A stretch of DNA of 64,000 nucleotides, taken from NCBI GenBank assembly GCA_000613465.1, contig BAJA01000033.1, positions 1-64,000 on the forward strand, written 5' to 3'. Both the position numbers and the translations under genes were made by a program. Origin of the DNA: Bacteroides nordii WAL 11050 = JCM 12987 (lineage in GTDB: Bacteria; Bacteroidota; Bacteroidia; Bacteroidales; Bacteroidaceae). Under the pieces are notes generated by a model. It saw only the letters and a list, made by a program, of their open reading frames with translations, made no database searches and was not told the DNA's origin. Every line of letters starts with the position of its first letter. The first letter of the stretch is position 1. Shown piece after piece: positions 19,600 to 28,818 of this stretch.

Positions 19600-19619
19600 T
19601 TGTTAGAAGGGTTATGAAA

Positions 19620-19650
19620 CCGGAGGAGGGAGTTTTTTTGCCTCCTCCGG
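19620..19650 (+). terminator. GC-rich hairpin with T-run in the loop
   Basis: A perfect 10-bp stem CCGGAGGAGG/CCTCCTCCGG around an 11-nt loop containing seven T. There is no T-tract after the stem, so termination efficiency is doubtful; it may act as an mRNA processing or stability element between the SusCD block and the plug gene. Confidence 0.5.
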
Positions 19651-19678
19651 TAAGTATAAATCATAAATCAATATGCTA

Positions 19679-20350
19679 ATGAAGAATTTGTTACTTTTCA
19701 TTTTTATTCTGGCTTTTTCCTGGCCTGTTGTTGCTCAGAATTCTAATGATACTATTGTAGGACGTTTGGTTGATGCAAAAGGGAAGGCAATTCGTAAAGC
19801 TTTGGTATCTGTAAAAGACGTAAAGGCCGAGACTGATCGTTATGGTATTTTTCAGCTGAATAATGTGAGTCTGCGAGATATACTGACAGTTATTTTGCCC
19901 AAAACAGAAAAAGAAGTGCAAGTTTCGGTAAATGGTATAGCCTATCCGAATATTGCATTGGGGCCCGAAATTTCAGTGACAGAAGATAAAGGTGAAATCA
20001 TGAAACTAATGTTACGTAGTCTGCGGCGTTCCCGTTCGGTATCGAGTACGATTGTGGTGACAGGTGAAGAACTGGTTGCTACGGGTGAAAGTAATCTCTT
20101 TAATGCTTTAGCAGGTAAAGTCCCTGGGTTTACAGTGGTAATGAAGGATAACGGAGATATCTCTGCACAATTACGTGGGTCTACTTCTATTAGTTTGGAT
20201 ACTTCTCCGCTTTATCTGTTGGATGGGACACAAGTTGAAAGATTGGATAATGTGAATATCAATGATATTAAGAAGGTAGAGATAAGTAAGGATAGTAATA
20301 TGTATGGTGCCAAAGGTGCCAATGGAGTGATTGCTGTCACTTTGAAATAG
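19679..20350 (+). CDS. Stand-alone SusC-like N-terminal and plug domain protein without barrel
   Basis: About 223 residues (start 19679, alternative 19673). A signal peptide ends at VVAQ, then a carboxypeptidase-regulatory-like domain (TIVGRLVDAKGKAIRKALVSV) and a TonB plug domain (VSSTIVVTGEEL, FNALAGKVPGFTVV, AQLRGSTSI, PLYLLDGTQVERLDN, KKVEISKDSNMYGAKGANGVIAVTLK). It stops with a TAG exactly where a SusC barrel would begin, and the downstream sequence does not encode a barrel. The fold boundary is clean, so it does not look like a frameshift product. It may act as an accessory or decoy plug, or a periplasmic TonB/substrate-binding protein. Function is unknown. Confidence 0.75.
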   Translation: MKNLLLFIFILAFSWPVVAQNSNDTIVGRLVDAKGKAIRKALVSVKDVKAETDRYGIFQLNNVSLRDILTVILPKTEKEVQVSVNGIAYPNIALGPEISVTEDKGEIMKLMLRSLRRSRSVSSTIVVTGEELVATGESNLFNALAGKVPGFTVVMKDNGDISAQLRGSTSISLDTSPLYLLDGTQVERLDNVNINDIKKVEISKDSNMYGAKGANGVIAVTLK

Positions 20351-20402
20351 TAATATGTAACCTTTTTGTTTTTTATAAATTATTAATTTAAAACCAAGTA
20401 TC

Positions 20403-21871
20403 ATGAAAAAAGTACTTTAATTTTATTGGCAGCTTTATTTACTGCTAATTTATCTGCAGAAGAAAGAGTGGTAACCTCTCTTGCAGGGGATGCGGAAACA
20501 GAAGGTAGTTTCCGTCAGGTAATGAACTCATTGGAAAATGGTGATATTGTGACATTCAATATACCTGAGGGTGATGAAATTCTATTGGAAGGACAAAGCG
20601 GATGCCCTAAAGCAGTTGGCAATGTATATGTTATTGATGGAATTAATAAAGCTACAGGGAATAGAATAACTTTTAGAAGTGTGGGTGATCCGTTTCCTTT
20701 TTTTAAGGGTTTAGATGGTGCTACTGCTTCTAAAATGGATATAACGTTTCGTAATATTATAGTAAAAGAGTTTAATAATACAGGAAATGGAGCGGGATTT
20801 GCACTTGGAAACTCAAAAACTGCAACTGAAGGTGATACTGAAAACTATGCAACTTTCAGATTAATTAATAGTGAAGTTAGTGATTGTTTAATAAATGCTC
20901 CAGAAAATGGAAAAGCGAGTGGATGTGCTATTTTTAATGGTAGAGGAGTAGATGTTATTATTGATCAGTGCGTGTTCTCAAATAATGAAATTATATATCC
21001 AGAAGCTCTTATTGGTACTAAATTAGCTCAAGGTGGAGCTGTAATTGCTACTACAGGAAATAATAATGGTTCATTCCTCATTTCTAATTCAACTTTTTAT
21101 GGAAATAAAATAAATGTAGGAAGAGGAGGAGCTATTTATGCAGGATATCCGGTAACACTCATTAACTGCACAATTGCAGGAAATTCTGGTGAGATGGGTG
21201 GTGGATTTTATGCACATAACGATCAGCCTATGATTCTTATTAATTCTATATTCTACCAAAATATTTCAACTGGGACGGATTTAAGTGGTGAAGATGTCAG
21301 AAGAAATAATGGTAGTTTCCAGATATATAACTGCCTTGTAGGATCGGCTAATGAATCGGAGGGTGCTGCTGAAAAGGGCTTTACATTTGAAGGAAACAAT
21401 AATATTACTGTAATTCCTGGGGTAATGAAAGTGTTTGAAAATGATGCAGCTCCTGAATTGAAAGATAATGGTGGTAATACACTTACAGTTGCTTTACATG
21501 CTACGCAAAGTATGGCTGCTAAAGCAGGAATTGCCACTGCACCTGCCGGTATAGACGTAACTATTCCTACAGTAGACCAACGTGGTTATACTCGTGCTGC
21601 TAAACCTTGTATGGGTGCCTTCGAATTAGGTGGAATTGAGCCTGTAGGTATTCAGACTGCAACAGCCGACGCGAAATTTAACTATAGTGTGGAAAAGGGA
21701 CGTTTGGTTATTGCAGAATCCGGTGAGTGCCGTATATTCAATATGCTTGGTGCTAAGATAACAGAGCTTACTATCAATGGTAGTGCTCCTATTAATCTTG
21801 AATCGGGTATTTACATTGTTCGTTTTATGAATGAAGCTGGTACTTCTGTTGCTAAAGTACTAATACCATAA
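20403..21871 (+). CDS. Secreted right-handed beta-helix protein with C-terminal sorting-like tail, start region frameshifted
   Basis: The intact frame from 20426 lacks a proper start. Adding one A to the six-A run at 20406-20411 joins it to ATG 20403 and produces a perfect signal peptide (MKKSTLILLAALFTANLSA). The body has polymorphic-outer-membrane-type helix repeats (FLISNSTFYGNKINVGRGGAIY, split here as FLISNSTFYGN and GRGGAIYAG; then INCTIAGNSGEMGGGFYAH). Such proteins are usually adhesins or polysaccharide lyases. The end (CRIFNMLGAKI...GIYIVRF...KVLIP) resembles the type IX secretion C-terminal domain. It lies in the PUL and may bind or cleave the glycan. Confidence 0.7.
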
Positions 21872-21884
21872 GTTTAATAATTAT

Positions 21885-21930
21885 CAGGGTTCTTTGGTGA
21901 ATATGATTTGTCAAAGAACCCTGCTTCTTT
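21885..21930 (+). terminator. Terminator after the beta-helix gene
   Basis: A perfect 12-bp stem CAGGGTTCTTTG/CAAAGAACCCTG with a 15-nt loop and a T-rich tail, 13 bases after the stop codon. Confidence 0.8.
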
Positions 21931-21946
21931 AAAAAAATAGAGAAAG

Positions 21947-23474
21947 ATGAGATTAAAAAAGTATTTCTTATATGTTATCCTGACTTTTGTGTCTGTGTCG
22001 ATGTTTACTTCGTGTTCTTCGGATGACAAGGAGGAAGAAGCAATTACTCCAAGTCTGACTACTACTCCCACAGATGTAAATGCTAAGGCAAGTGGTGAAG
22101 ACGTAAATATTACAGTGAAAGCAACTTCTACCTGGACTACAGTAATTGATGACAAGGTAGATTGGGTTAAAGTTAAGTCATCGGATATACAAGCCGGCAA
22201 ATTAGTGCTTACTATAGTTGCAAACACTACTCTTGAATCGCGTTCGACAAATGTTATTGTAAAATTGGATAACACTGATTTGACAAAGCCGATAAAGATT
22301 TCCCAAGCTGCGGCTACTGCTTCTTTGGTGGTATCTCCAATGGAGGTGGTTGATATACCGGCTGAAGGTAAAGAGTATACTTTTACTGTCGAGAGTTCTG
22401 CTGGAGTAGATTGGGAGTATGAAATACCTGGAGAACAACAGAGCTGGATAAAAGAAAAATCGAAAACTGATAAATCACTCACACTGGCTTTTGAGGCTAA
22501 TACAGGATCCCAACGCGGCTGTTATATTGTCTTTAAAGACAAAACAAAAAGGCATCCAATTTTAACGTTAAAGTTATTCAGTTGAAATCTGAAAATTTTG
22601 ATCCTAATGATCCGATTCAGATGGGATACACTTTACAAGGAAGCATGAAGGGAAGTGCGGATTTGGTTGGTAAGGGGTATGCGGATGTACATACCTATAT
22701 GAGAAAGTTTGGTTGGGACTATTCAGAACATCCAAATTCATCTACTAAGGACCATAATGAAGTAGACCATATTGAAACAGTGTTTGATGCTACTATCAAT
22801 CAGTATATATTTAGATTTAGTAGTCACGCAAGTAGTGCTCTTGATGGCGATCGTGGTTCAATGAATGACCGTATGCGCAATGAGATGAAAACGCAAACAA
22901 GTGCAGCTTGGTATAAATTGAACGGTAACTGGGGAGAGTCTCAAATATTACAATGGAAATTTAAGATACCTAAAGGGTATCGACCCAGTACAAGTTTTTG
23001 CCATATTCATCAGTTAAAGGCTCAAGAGGGTGACAATGGAGCTCCTGTTATTACTATTTCTCTTCGTGGAAACAATGATGGAACCAATCGCAGAGTACAA
23101 GTCATTCATTCTTTGGGGTCTGACCATAGTGCAGGAACCAAAAGTCTGGGAACGTTTGTAGACAATGTGAAAATAGAAGAGTTTGAAGATGAATGGGTAC
23201 AGGTAAGTGAAGAAGTGAAATACGATCATCATGGCAAGTATCGCTTGGTGATAACTCGTATCAGGGATGGCAAAGTTTTGATAGACAATACACAGAATGA
23301 TATTGATACATGGCGGAAAGGGGCAATTAATATTCGTAATAAATTTGGTATCTACGTAGCTACGGAGGCAGTGGAGGACAGATAACCAATAATATCAAAG
23401 ATGAAACAATTGATTTAGCTGACTTTGTAATTTATGAAAAAGATACAAATCCGAGCCCTGCTGCCCACGATTAG
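21947..23474 (+). CDS. BACON-domain lipoprotein with C-terminal lyase-like jelly roll, two frameshifts
   Basis: A lipoprotein (MFTSCSSDD) with two BACON-type beta-sandwich modules (DWVKVKSS ... RSTNVIVKLDN; VDWEYEIPGEQQSWIKEK ... FEANTGSQRGCYIVFKD), known in Bacteroidota as glycan- or mucin-contacting modules. A ~280-residue jelly-roll domain follows (QILQWKFKIPKGYRP, SFCHIHQLKA, VITISLRGN, YRLVITRIRDGKVLIDN), resembling heparin-lyase-I/glucuronan-lyase-like folds (PF14099 or alginate-lyase-2 type); this assignment is tentative. The frame breaks in five A at 22546-22550 and in GG at 23376-23377. Repairing both gives a continuous protein to TAG at 23472-23474. Probably an extracellular lyase of the PUL. 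Confidence 0.65.
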
Positions 23475-23564
23475 AAAGATATAAGTTGGTTTGAGATGGG
23501 AGCTATATTTAAAGATAGTTCCCATTTTTTTATTCGATAACTTTTCATATATAATGTCAGATAC

Positions 23565-25448
23565 ATGAAAAAGATTTTATGTTATAGTTTTTGTTTACTG
23601 TTTAGTGTACAACAGGTTGCAGCTCAAATAGTTTCCATTAAAAGTCCCGATAATAAGATTGTTTTGAATATAAAATCTGATAACGGGCAACTTCTTTTTA
23701 ACGTGAAAAAGGGAGAGACTACTGTATTGGAAGATTCGCCTATGGCCTTTTCTTCTGATGAAAAGAAATTTATAATAGCGCATTTACACTCTCCTGAGTA
23801 TTATAAAGTAGATGAAACGTATCCTATCCGGGGCATTCATTCGCTTGCGATAAATAAGGCAAATGGAATGAAAGTGAAAATCGCGGATAAAAAAAATAAT
23901 ACTTTATTTGCGATTGATGCTCGTGCTTATAATGATGGCATCGCTTTTCGCTTTCTGGTAAAGGGTACTCCGACGGATAAGTATATTCCGAAAGAGAGTA
24001 CTGTTTTCAAGTTGCCTTTGGGAAGCCACATCTATTATCATGATATGTATGCACATTATGAGGGTATTCATAAAAAACAGGTAATAGATTGTGTTAGTAA
24101 AGGAGAATGGGCAGCACCTCCTGTAACTATTGAGTTACCGCAAAAACAGGGATATGCGTGTATCACAGAATCTGCTCTCAGAAATTATCCGGGTATGTCT
24201 TTACAGGCTGACGGGGAATGTGGGCTTGTTGTCAGATTGGGCCATGAACAACCGGCAGGATATCCGTTTGCTCATGATTATAGTTTGGAAGAGGCTAAAC
24301 GTTTGTCTGAACCGGCTGTCATTACAGGCGATATTATAACTCCCTGGCGAACCGTGATTATTACTTCAGATTTGAATGAATTGGTAAATACAGACTTAAT
24401 TACTAATCTGTCACCAGCTCCGGATAAGAAATTGTTTCCTGAAGGTGTGAATACGGAATGGATCAAACCGGGACGTTCTGTCTGGTGTTGGTTGGATGGT
24501 GGCCAACGTACTTTGGAGGGAATGAAAGAATTTTCAAAACTTGCCGGAGAGTTAGGATTTGAGTACAATACGGTTGATGCATTCTGGTATCGGTGGACGG
24601 ATATGCAGATTAAGGAATTGGTTGATTACTCCGCTCAGTTTGGAGTTAAGATATGGCTATGGAGGCATGGGCGTGATCTGCGCGATCCTCAAAAGCGGAA
24701 AGAATTCTTTGATCGTTGTCAGCGGTTAGGAATTGTTGGGGTTAAGTTGGATGCTTTTTCTCACGAATCCAAAGAGTTTATTGATCTTTACCAGGCATGT
24801 TTGAAAGAAGCAGCAGAGCATAAACTGATGTTGAATATTCATGGCAGTGATAAACCGACAGGAGAGGTACGTTCGTGGCCGAATGAAATGTCACGTGAAG
24901 GAATTCGTGGTTTGGAGTATGGTAAGAATCAATATGAATGGGCTACACATAATACTACGTTACCCTTTACCCGATTAGTTGCCGGAGCGGGTGATTATAC
25001 TCCAATGGTATTTGGTGACAGGAAATTAGATACATCCTGGGTACATCAGATAGCGACAGCATTGATATTCAATTCTTCTGTTATCTTTTTCGGTGCACAT
25101 CCTCAGACTATACTTGATAATCCGGCAGTGGATATAATAAAAGACATACCGGCCGTTTGGGATGAGACAATTGTACTACCTTGTAGCGAGATTGGGAAAA
25201 TTGCTGCCTTCGCCCGGCGTAGTGGTGATACTTGGTTTCTTGCCGTGGTAAATGGAAAAGAAGCGCAGACAATTCAATTCCCTCTCTCGTTCCTTGGTGA
25301 GGGATGGTATGAGGCTACAGTTTAGAATGACAGGACCACTGATGCAGGAGCAATAAAAATAGAACGTGCTTTTTGTAGAAATAGCGATTCCCTTACAGGA
25401 TATATGCGTAATGGAGGAGGATATATAGTTCGATTTAAATCTAAATAA
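23565..25448 (+). CDS. Glycoside hydrolase family 97 enzyme with in-frame amber codon
   Basis: A signal peptide (to QQVAAQ) is followed by the GH97 beta-sandwich (residues ~22-280) and TIM barrel. Family motifs are WCWLDGGQRTLEGM, YNTVDAFWYRW, the GVKLDAF motif with Asp396 at the position of the retaining nucleophile, NIHGSDKPTG, and RGLEYGKNQ with Glu451. The Asp suggests the retaining alpha-galactosidase-like branch rather than the inverting SusB branch. TAG at 25323-25325 interrupts the C-terminal beta domain, but the same frame continues for 40 codons (NDRTTDAGAIKIER ... NGGGYIVRFKSK), matching the usual GH97 ending, so this is a point nonsense change or base error. Periplasmic exo-glycosidase of the PUL. 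Confidence 0.85.
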
Positions 25449-25457
25449 TGAATTGAT

Positions 25458-26747
25458 ATGATAAAGAAAATAATTGGAATAATGGTTGCTACCTCATTTT
25501 GTTTTATAATGCAGGCACAACAGGTTTTTACTGATGTAAGAGTTATAGCCGAACGTTCAAATATGCGTTCTGATCGTCGTCCTATCCCAGTGGGATATTA
25601 TGATGAACAAGCTGATCAAACGTTTGTGTGTTGGATGTCCACGGATAGTCATCCGGTTGTCAAGGCTTATAATCATGCTACCGATAAGTGGAGTGAAACA
25701 AAAATTGTGGCGCATTCTCCGTTTGTTGATAAACATAATTATCCGGGAATGTTACGTGGAACTGACGGACGAATTTTTTTGTTCTATGGTTGTCATAATT
25801 CTACATTAAAGATGGCTGTTTCTCCTAAACCTGGAAGTATTGAAGGAGAATGGAAGGATTGTTTTATTAATGAAGCAGAGCGTGCATCTTATCCCGCTCC
25901 GATACTAACAAAAGGTGGAACATTTTATGTGTTTTATCGGGATACACGTCAAACAAATAAATATTCGGATGACAGACCTTATCAGTTTGTGAAATCTACA
26001 GATGGTGGGAATACCTGGACACGTCAAATGGTTATTGATCCTTTTCCCCGTGTAACAGATAATATGATGGAGGTCTATAATGGTCAGGTTACTTATCAAC
26101 CTGCCGGAAATGGACAAAAGGAGCGCATTCATATCGCTTGGACAATTTGTGGCGAGAAACTGGGTAAACATGCTCATGCTACTTATGGGAGAAATGTATA
26201 CTATGCTTATCTTGATCCTTCTAATGACCATATGTATAATGTAGAAGGAATAGATCTGGGGACTACTATTGATAATGAAGAATCGGATAAATATTGTCAG
26301 GTATTAGAAACTCCCATTCCGGAACGCGGACACTCTGCCGGATTACAGGTGTCTGTTCACTATCGCGATAACTCATATCCTGTTGTACATTATCAATATC
26401 CGGAAGAAAACGCGGCCCGATTATCTACTTGGGATGCCGGAGAATGGAAACATCTGACTTTTGAAGCTAAAGGTGAACCTAGAGGCATTGAGAAATTAGG
26501 TCCCGAGTCATTTCGTATTTATGCTACTATGGGCAGGGGAGCAGTTACTTTTGTTACCAATGACGGAGGACGTAGTGTGAAGAAAGAAGCAGAGATTGTT
26601 ACCCCTTTTTCGCTTTCCCGTTGTTATTGGATAGAAAATGCCCGTCCGAAACTGAAATTATTAATGTTTTCTAATCCACTTCCGGATGCTCCCAAAACGT
26701 TGGCTACTGCTAATAGAGACGTATATGTGGCCGGTATAAATGAATAA
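25458..26747 (+). CDS. BNR-repeat beta-propeller protein, putative lyase or hydrolase
   Basis: A 429-residue exported protein (signal to MQAQQ). The sequence fits the BNR_4 family (PF15892): AVSPKPGSIEGEWKD, YPAPILTKGGTFYVFYRDTR, STDGGNTWTRQ with an Asp-box, and YYAYLDPSNDHMYNVEG. Members include ulvan- and rhamnogalacturonan-type lyases of seven-bladed propeller fold (PL24/PL25-like) and uncharacterised PUL proteins. With GH105, PL8 and GH97 around it, a lyase or exo-hydrolase acting on uronic-acid oligosaccharides is plausible but not shown. It begins 9 bp after the repaired GH97 stop and ends before a strong terminator. Intact. Confidence 0.7.
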   Translation: MIKKIIGIMVATSFCFIMQAQQVFTDVRVIAERSNMRSDRRPIPVGYYDEQADQTFVCWMSTDSHPVVKAYNHATDKWSETKIVAHSPFVDKHNYPGMLRGTDGRIFLFYGCHNSTLKMAVSPKPGSIEGEWKDCFINEAERASYPAPILTKGGTFYVFYRDTRQTNKYSDDRPYQFVKSTDGGNTWTRQMVIDPFPRVTDNMMEVYNGQVTYQPAGNGQKERIHIAWTICGEKLGKHAHATYGRNVYYAYLDPSNDHMYNVEGIDLGTTIDNEESDKYCQVLETPIPERGHSAGLQVSVHYRDNSYPVVHYQYPEENAARLSTWDAGEWKHLTFEAKGEPRGIEKLGPESFRIYATMGRGAVTFVTNDGGRSVKKEAEIVTPFSLSRCYWIENARPKLKLLMFSNPLPDAPKTLATANRDVYVAGINE

Positions 26748-26780
26748 TTTATCTCTTTTAGCATTGTTTTCGAAGTGTAT

Positions 26781-26815
26781 TCCCTTATCTCAATTTAGAG
26801 ATAAGGGATTTTTTT
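26781..26815 (+). terminator. Terminator after the BNR gene
   Basis: An 11-bp perfect stem TCCCTTATCTC/GAGATAAGGGA, 6-nt loop, then seven T. It probably ends the GH97-BNR transcript. Confidence 0.9.
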
Positions 26816-26896
26816 GATATTCTGTCTTTGAATACGTATTTTTATTATGCAAAAGTATATACTTTCTTTTTCCTTTTTTTTATGACACTTTTTGAC

Positions 26897-26904
26897 TACT
26901 TTTG
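26897..26904 (+). promoter_or_regulatory. Promoter -7 box of the esterase gene
   Basis: TACTTTTG matches TAnnTTTG. It is located between the terminator at 26781-26815 and the ATG at 26955, giving a leader of about 40 nt. No clear -33 element is present. Confidence 0.5.
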
Positions 26905-26954
26905 CGTGTCTTGATTAAACATTGTAACATTTTAAACTATTATTTGGATAAACT

Positions 26955-28412
26955 ATGAAAAAGAAGCTACGTTTTTCCTTATTTTTCTTACTACTTTTAT
27001 TAATGGAAGGAAGTATGCAGGCACAAAATGCACAGAAACCTTTTGATATCGATTTGTGGCAACAAGGCATGCCTAATACAAACGGTATGGATAGTGCTCC
27101 TTTTGATGAATCGAAAGGTAATTTCAAACCTTCAATTCGTGTTTTTCTTCCCGCACCCGAATTGGCCACCGGTCGGGTAATTATTGCTTGTCCGGGAGGT
27201 AGTTACTCACATCTTGCTTATAATCATGAAGGTTATGATTGGGCACCATTTTTTAATAAACAAGGAATTGCTTTGGTTGTATTGAAGTATCGCATGCCTA
27301 AAGGAGGACACAAGGAAGTTCCTTTTGCAGATGCGGAAGAGGCTCTGAGGATGGTGAGAGACAGTGCAGATGTATGGAATATAAATCCGAATGATGTTGG
27401 TATAATGGGATCCTCTGCCGGTGGACATTTGGCTTCTACTATGGCTACACATACTTCACCTGAACTACGTCCGAATTTCCAGATATTGTTTTATCCGGTT
27501 ATAACGATGGATAAGAGTTATACTCATATGGGATCACATAACAACCTTTTGGGAAAAGATGCTTCGGCTGAGTTGGAAGAACAATACTCCAATGAAAAAC
27601 AAGTGACCAAAGATACTCCCCGTGCTTTCATTGTATATAGTGATGACGATAAGACGGTGCCTCCTGCAAATGGGGTGAACTATTATCTGGCTTTAAATAA
27701 GAAAGGTGTTCCGGCTGCCCTTCATGTGTATCCTTCCGGTGGCCATGGATGGGGGATTCGTGAAGATTTTATATATAAAAATCTGATGTTGGATGAACTT
27801 TCTGCCTGGCTACGATCATTTAAAGCACCTCGTAAAGATGTTATTCGTGTGGCATGTATCGGTAACAGTATTACCTATGGGTCGCGTTTGAAAAATCGGG
27901 AAAGAGATGCATATCCGGCTGTTTTGGGACGTATGCTGGGTGACGGATATTGGGTGAAAAACTTTGGAATAGGATCACGTACGATGCTGAATAAAGGTGA
28001 TCATCCGTATATGAAGGAGCAAAAATATAAAGATGCATTGGCATTTAATCCGAATATTGTGGTTATTAAATTAGGAACTAATGATAGTAAACCACATAAT
28101 TGGGTTCACAAAAATGAGTTCACAAAAGATATGCAGGCTATGATTGATGCATTTAGAGGGCTTGCTGTTCATCCGAAGATATATTTGTGCTGTCCGTCTA
28201 AATCATATGATAATTATGGAATCAGCGATAAGACAATTGTGAATGAAGTTATTCCGATGATAAAGAAGGTGGCTAAAAAGAATAAGTTATCGGTAATAGA
28301 TTTACATACTGCAATGGATGGAATGCCCGAACTTTTTCCTGATAAAGTTCATCCAAATGAAAAAGGTGCAGAGATAATGGCGAAAGTTGTGTATGAAATA
28401 GTAAAAGAATAA
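26955..28412 (+). CDS. Two-domain carbohydrate esterase (alpha/beta-hydrolase plus SGNH)
   Basis: A 485-residue exported protein with two unrelated esterase folds. Residues ~55-290 are an alpha/beta-hydrolase: oxyanion motif PGGSY, nucleophile motif GIMGSSAGGHLAS, acid Asp in SDDDKTVPP and His in GGHGW. Residues ~295-485 are an SGNH/GDSL esterase: GNSITYG (block I Ser), GTNDSK (block III Asn), and DKVHPNEKG (block V Asp-x-x-His). Such pairs deacetylate or otherwise de-esterify decorated plant or microbial polysaccharides, so the target glycan is probably O-acetylated. All catalytic residues are present. It has its own promoter and is only 10 bp upstream of the GNAT-like gene. Confidence 0.85.
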   Translation: MKKKLRFSLFFLLLLLMEGSMQAQNAQKPFDIDLWQQGMPNTNGMDSAPFDESKGNFKPSIRVFLPAPELATGRVIIACPGGSYSHLAYNHEGYDWAPFFNKQGIALVVLKYRMPKGGHKEVPFADAEEALRMVRDSADVWNINPNDVGIMGSSAGGHLASTMATHTSPELRPNFQILFYPVITMDKSYTHMGSHNNLLGKDASAELEEQYSNEKQVTKDTPRAFIVYSDDDKTVPPANGVNYYLALNKKGVPAALHVYPSGGHGWGIREDFIYKNLMLDELSAWLRSFKAPRKDVIRVACIGNSITYGSRLKNRERDAYPAVLGRMLGDGYWVKNFGIGSRTMLNKGDHPYMKEQKYKDALAFNPNIVVIKLGTNDSKPHNWVHKNEFTKDMQAMIDAFRGLAVHPKIYLCCPSKSYDNYGISDKTIVNEVIPMIKKVAKKNKLSVIDLHTAMDGMPELFPDKVHPNEKGAEIMAKVVYEIVKE

Positions 28413-28422
28413 AAACGTTATT

Positions 28423-28818
28423 ATGATACAGACGATACAACTGCACGGAACAGACAAACAACTTTATAAAATTGTGGCTCCATTGGTTATGGATCCTGAA
28501 GTGCTGAAGATGAACAACAATTACCCTTTTAAGACTACTGATAAGTTTATCTGGTTTATTGCCACAAATGGGAAACATGTGGTTGGATTTCTTCCGGTAG
28601 AACGAAGAGGAAAAGAAGCTATTATTAATAATTATTATATAGGGAAAGACCAGGAAGAGGCGTTTGCTCTTTTATTGGTGGATGCTATTGCAGCTTTTGA
28701 TGCAGACAAAACGTTGGTTGCTGTAGTTCAAGTAGAACATCAGGCTATTTTTGAAAAACATGGATTCACTGTAGAGAAAGCCTGGAAACTATATGTAAAA
28801 ATGCGGAGGGATGAATGA
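28423..28818 (+). CDS. GNAT-like acetyltransferase-fold protein of the IbrAB triad
   Basis: A 131-residue soluble protein. The C-terminal half (EEAFALLLVDAIAAF, TLVAVVQVEHQAIFEKHGFTVEKAWKLYVKM) has the beta-alpha-beta pattern and the EKHGF element typical of GNAT N-acetyltransferases, while the usual Q/R-x-x-G-x-G/A acetyl-CoA loop is not obvious. It may be degenerate or bind rather than acetylate. It overlaps the PAPS-reductase-like gene by ATGA, which in turn overlaps the ParB-like gene, so the three are made together. Confidence 0.6.
   Translation: MIQTIQLHGTDKQLYKIVAPLVMDPEVLKMNNNYPFKTTDKFIWFIATNGKHVVGFLPVERRGKEAIINNYYIGKDQEEAFALLLVDAIAAFDADKTLVAVVQVEHQAIFEKHGFTVEKAWKLYVKMRRDE

Noticed and set aside
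21874..22482. 202-codon minus-strand frame opposite the BACON gene
   Set aside because: Antisense to a clear lipoprotein gene and runs through its terminator; no family match.
28273..28578. Minus-strand frame between esterase and GNAT-like gene
   Set aside because: Antisense to two coding ends and shows no protein features.
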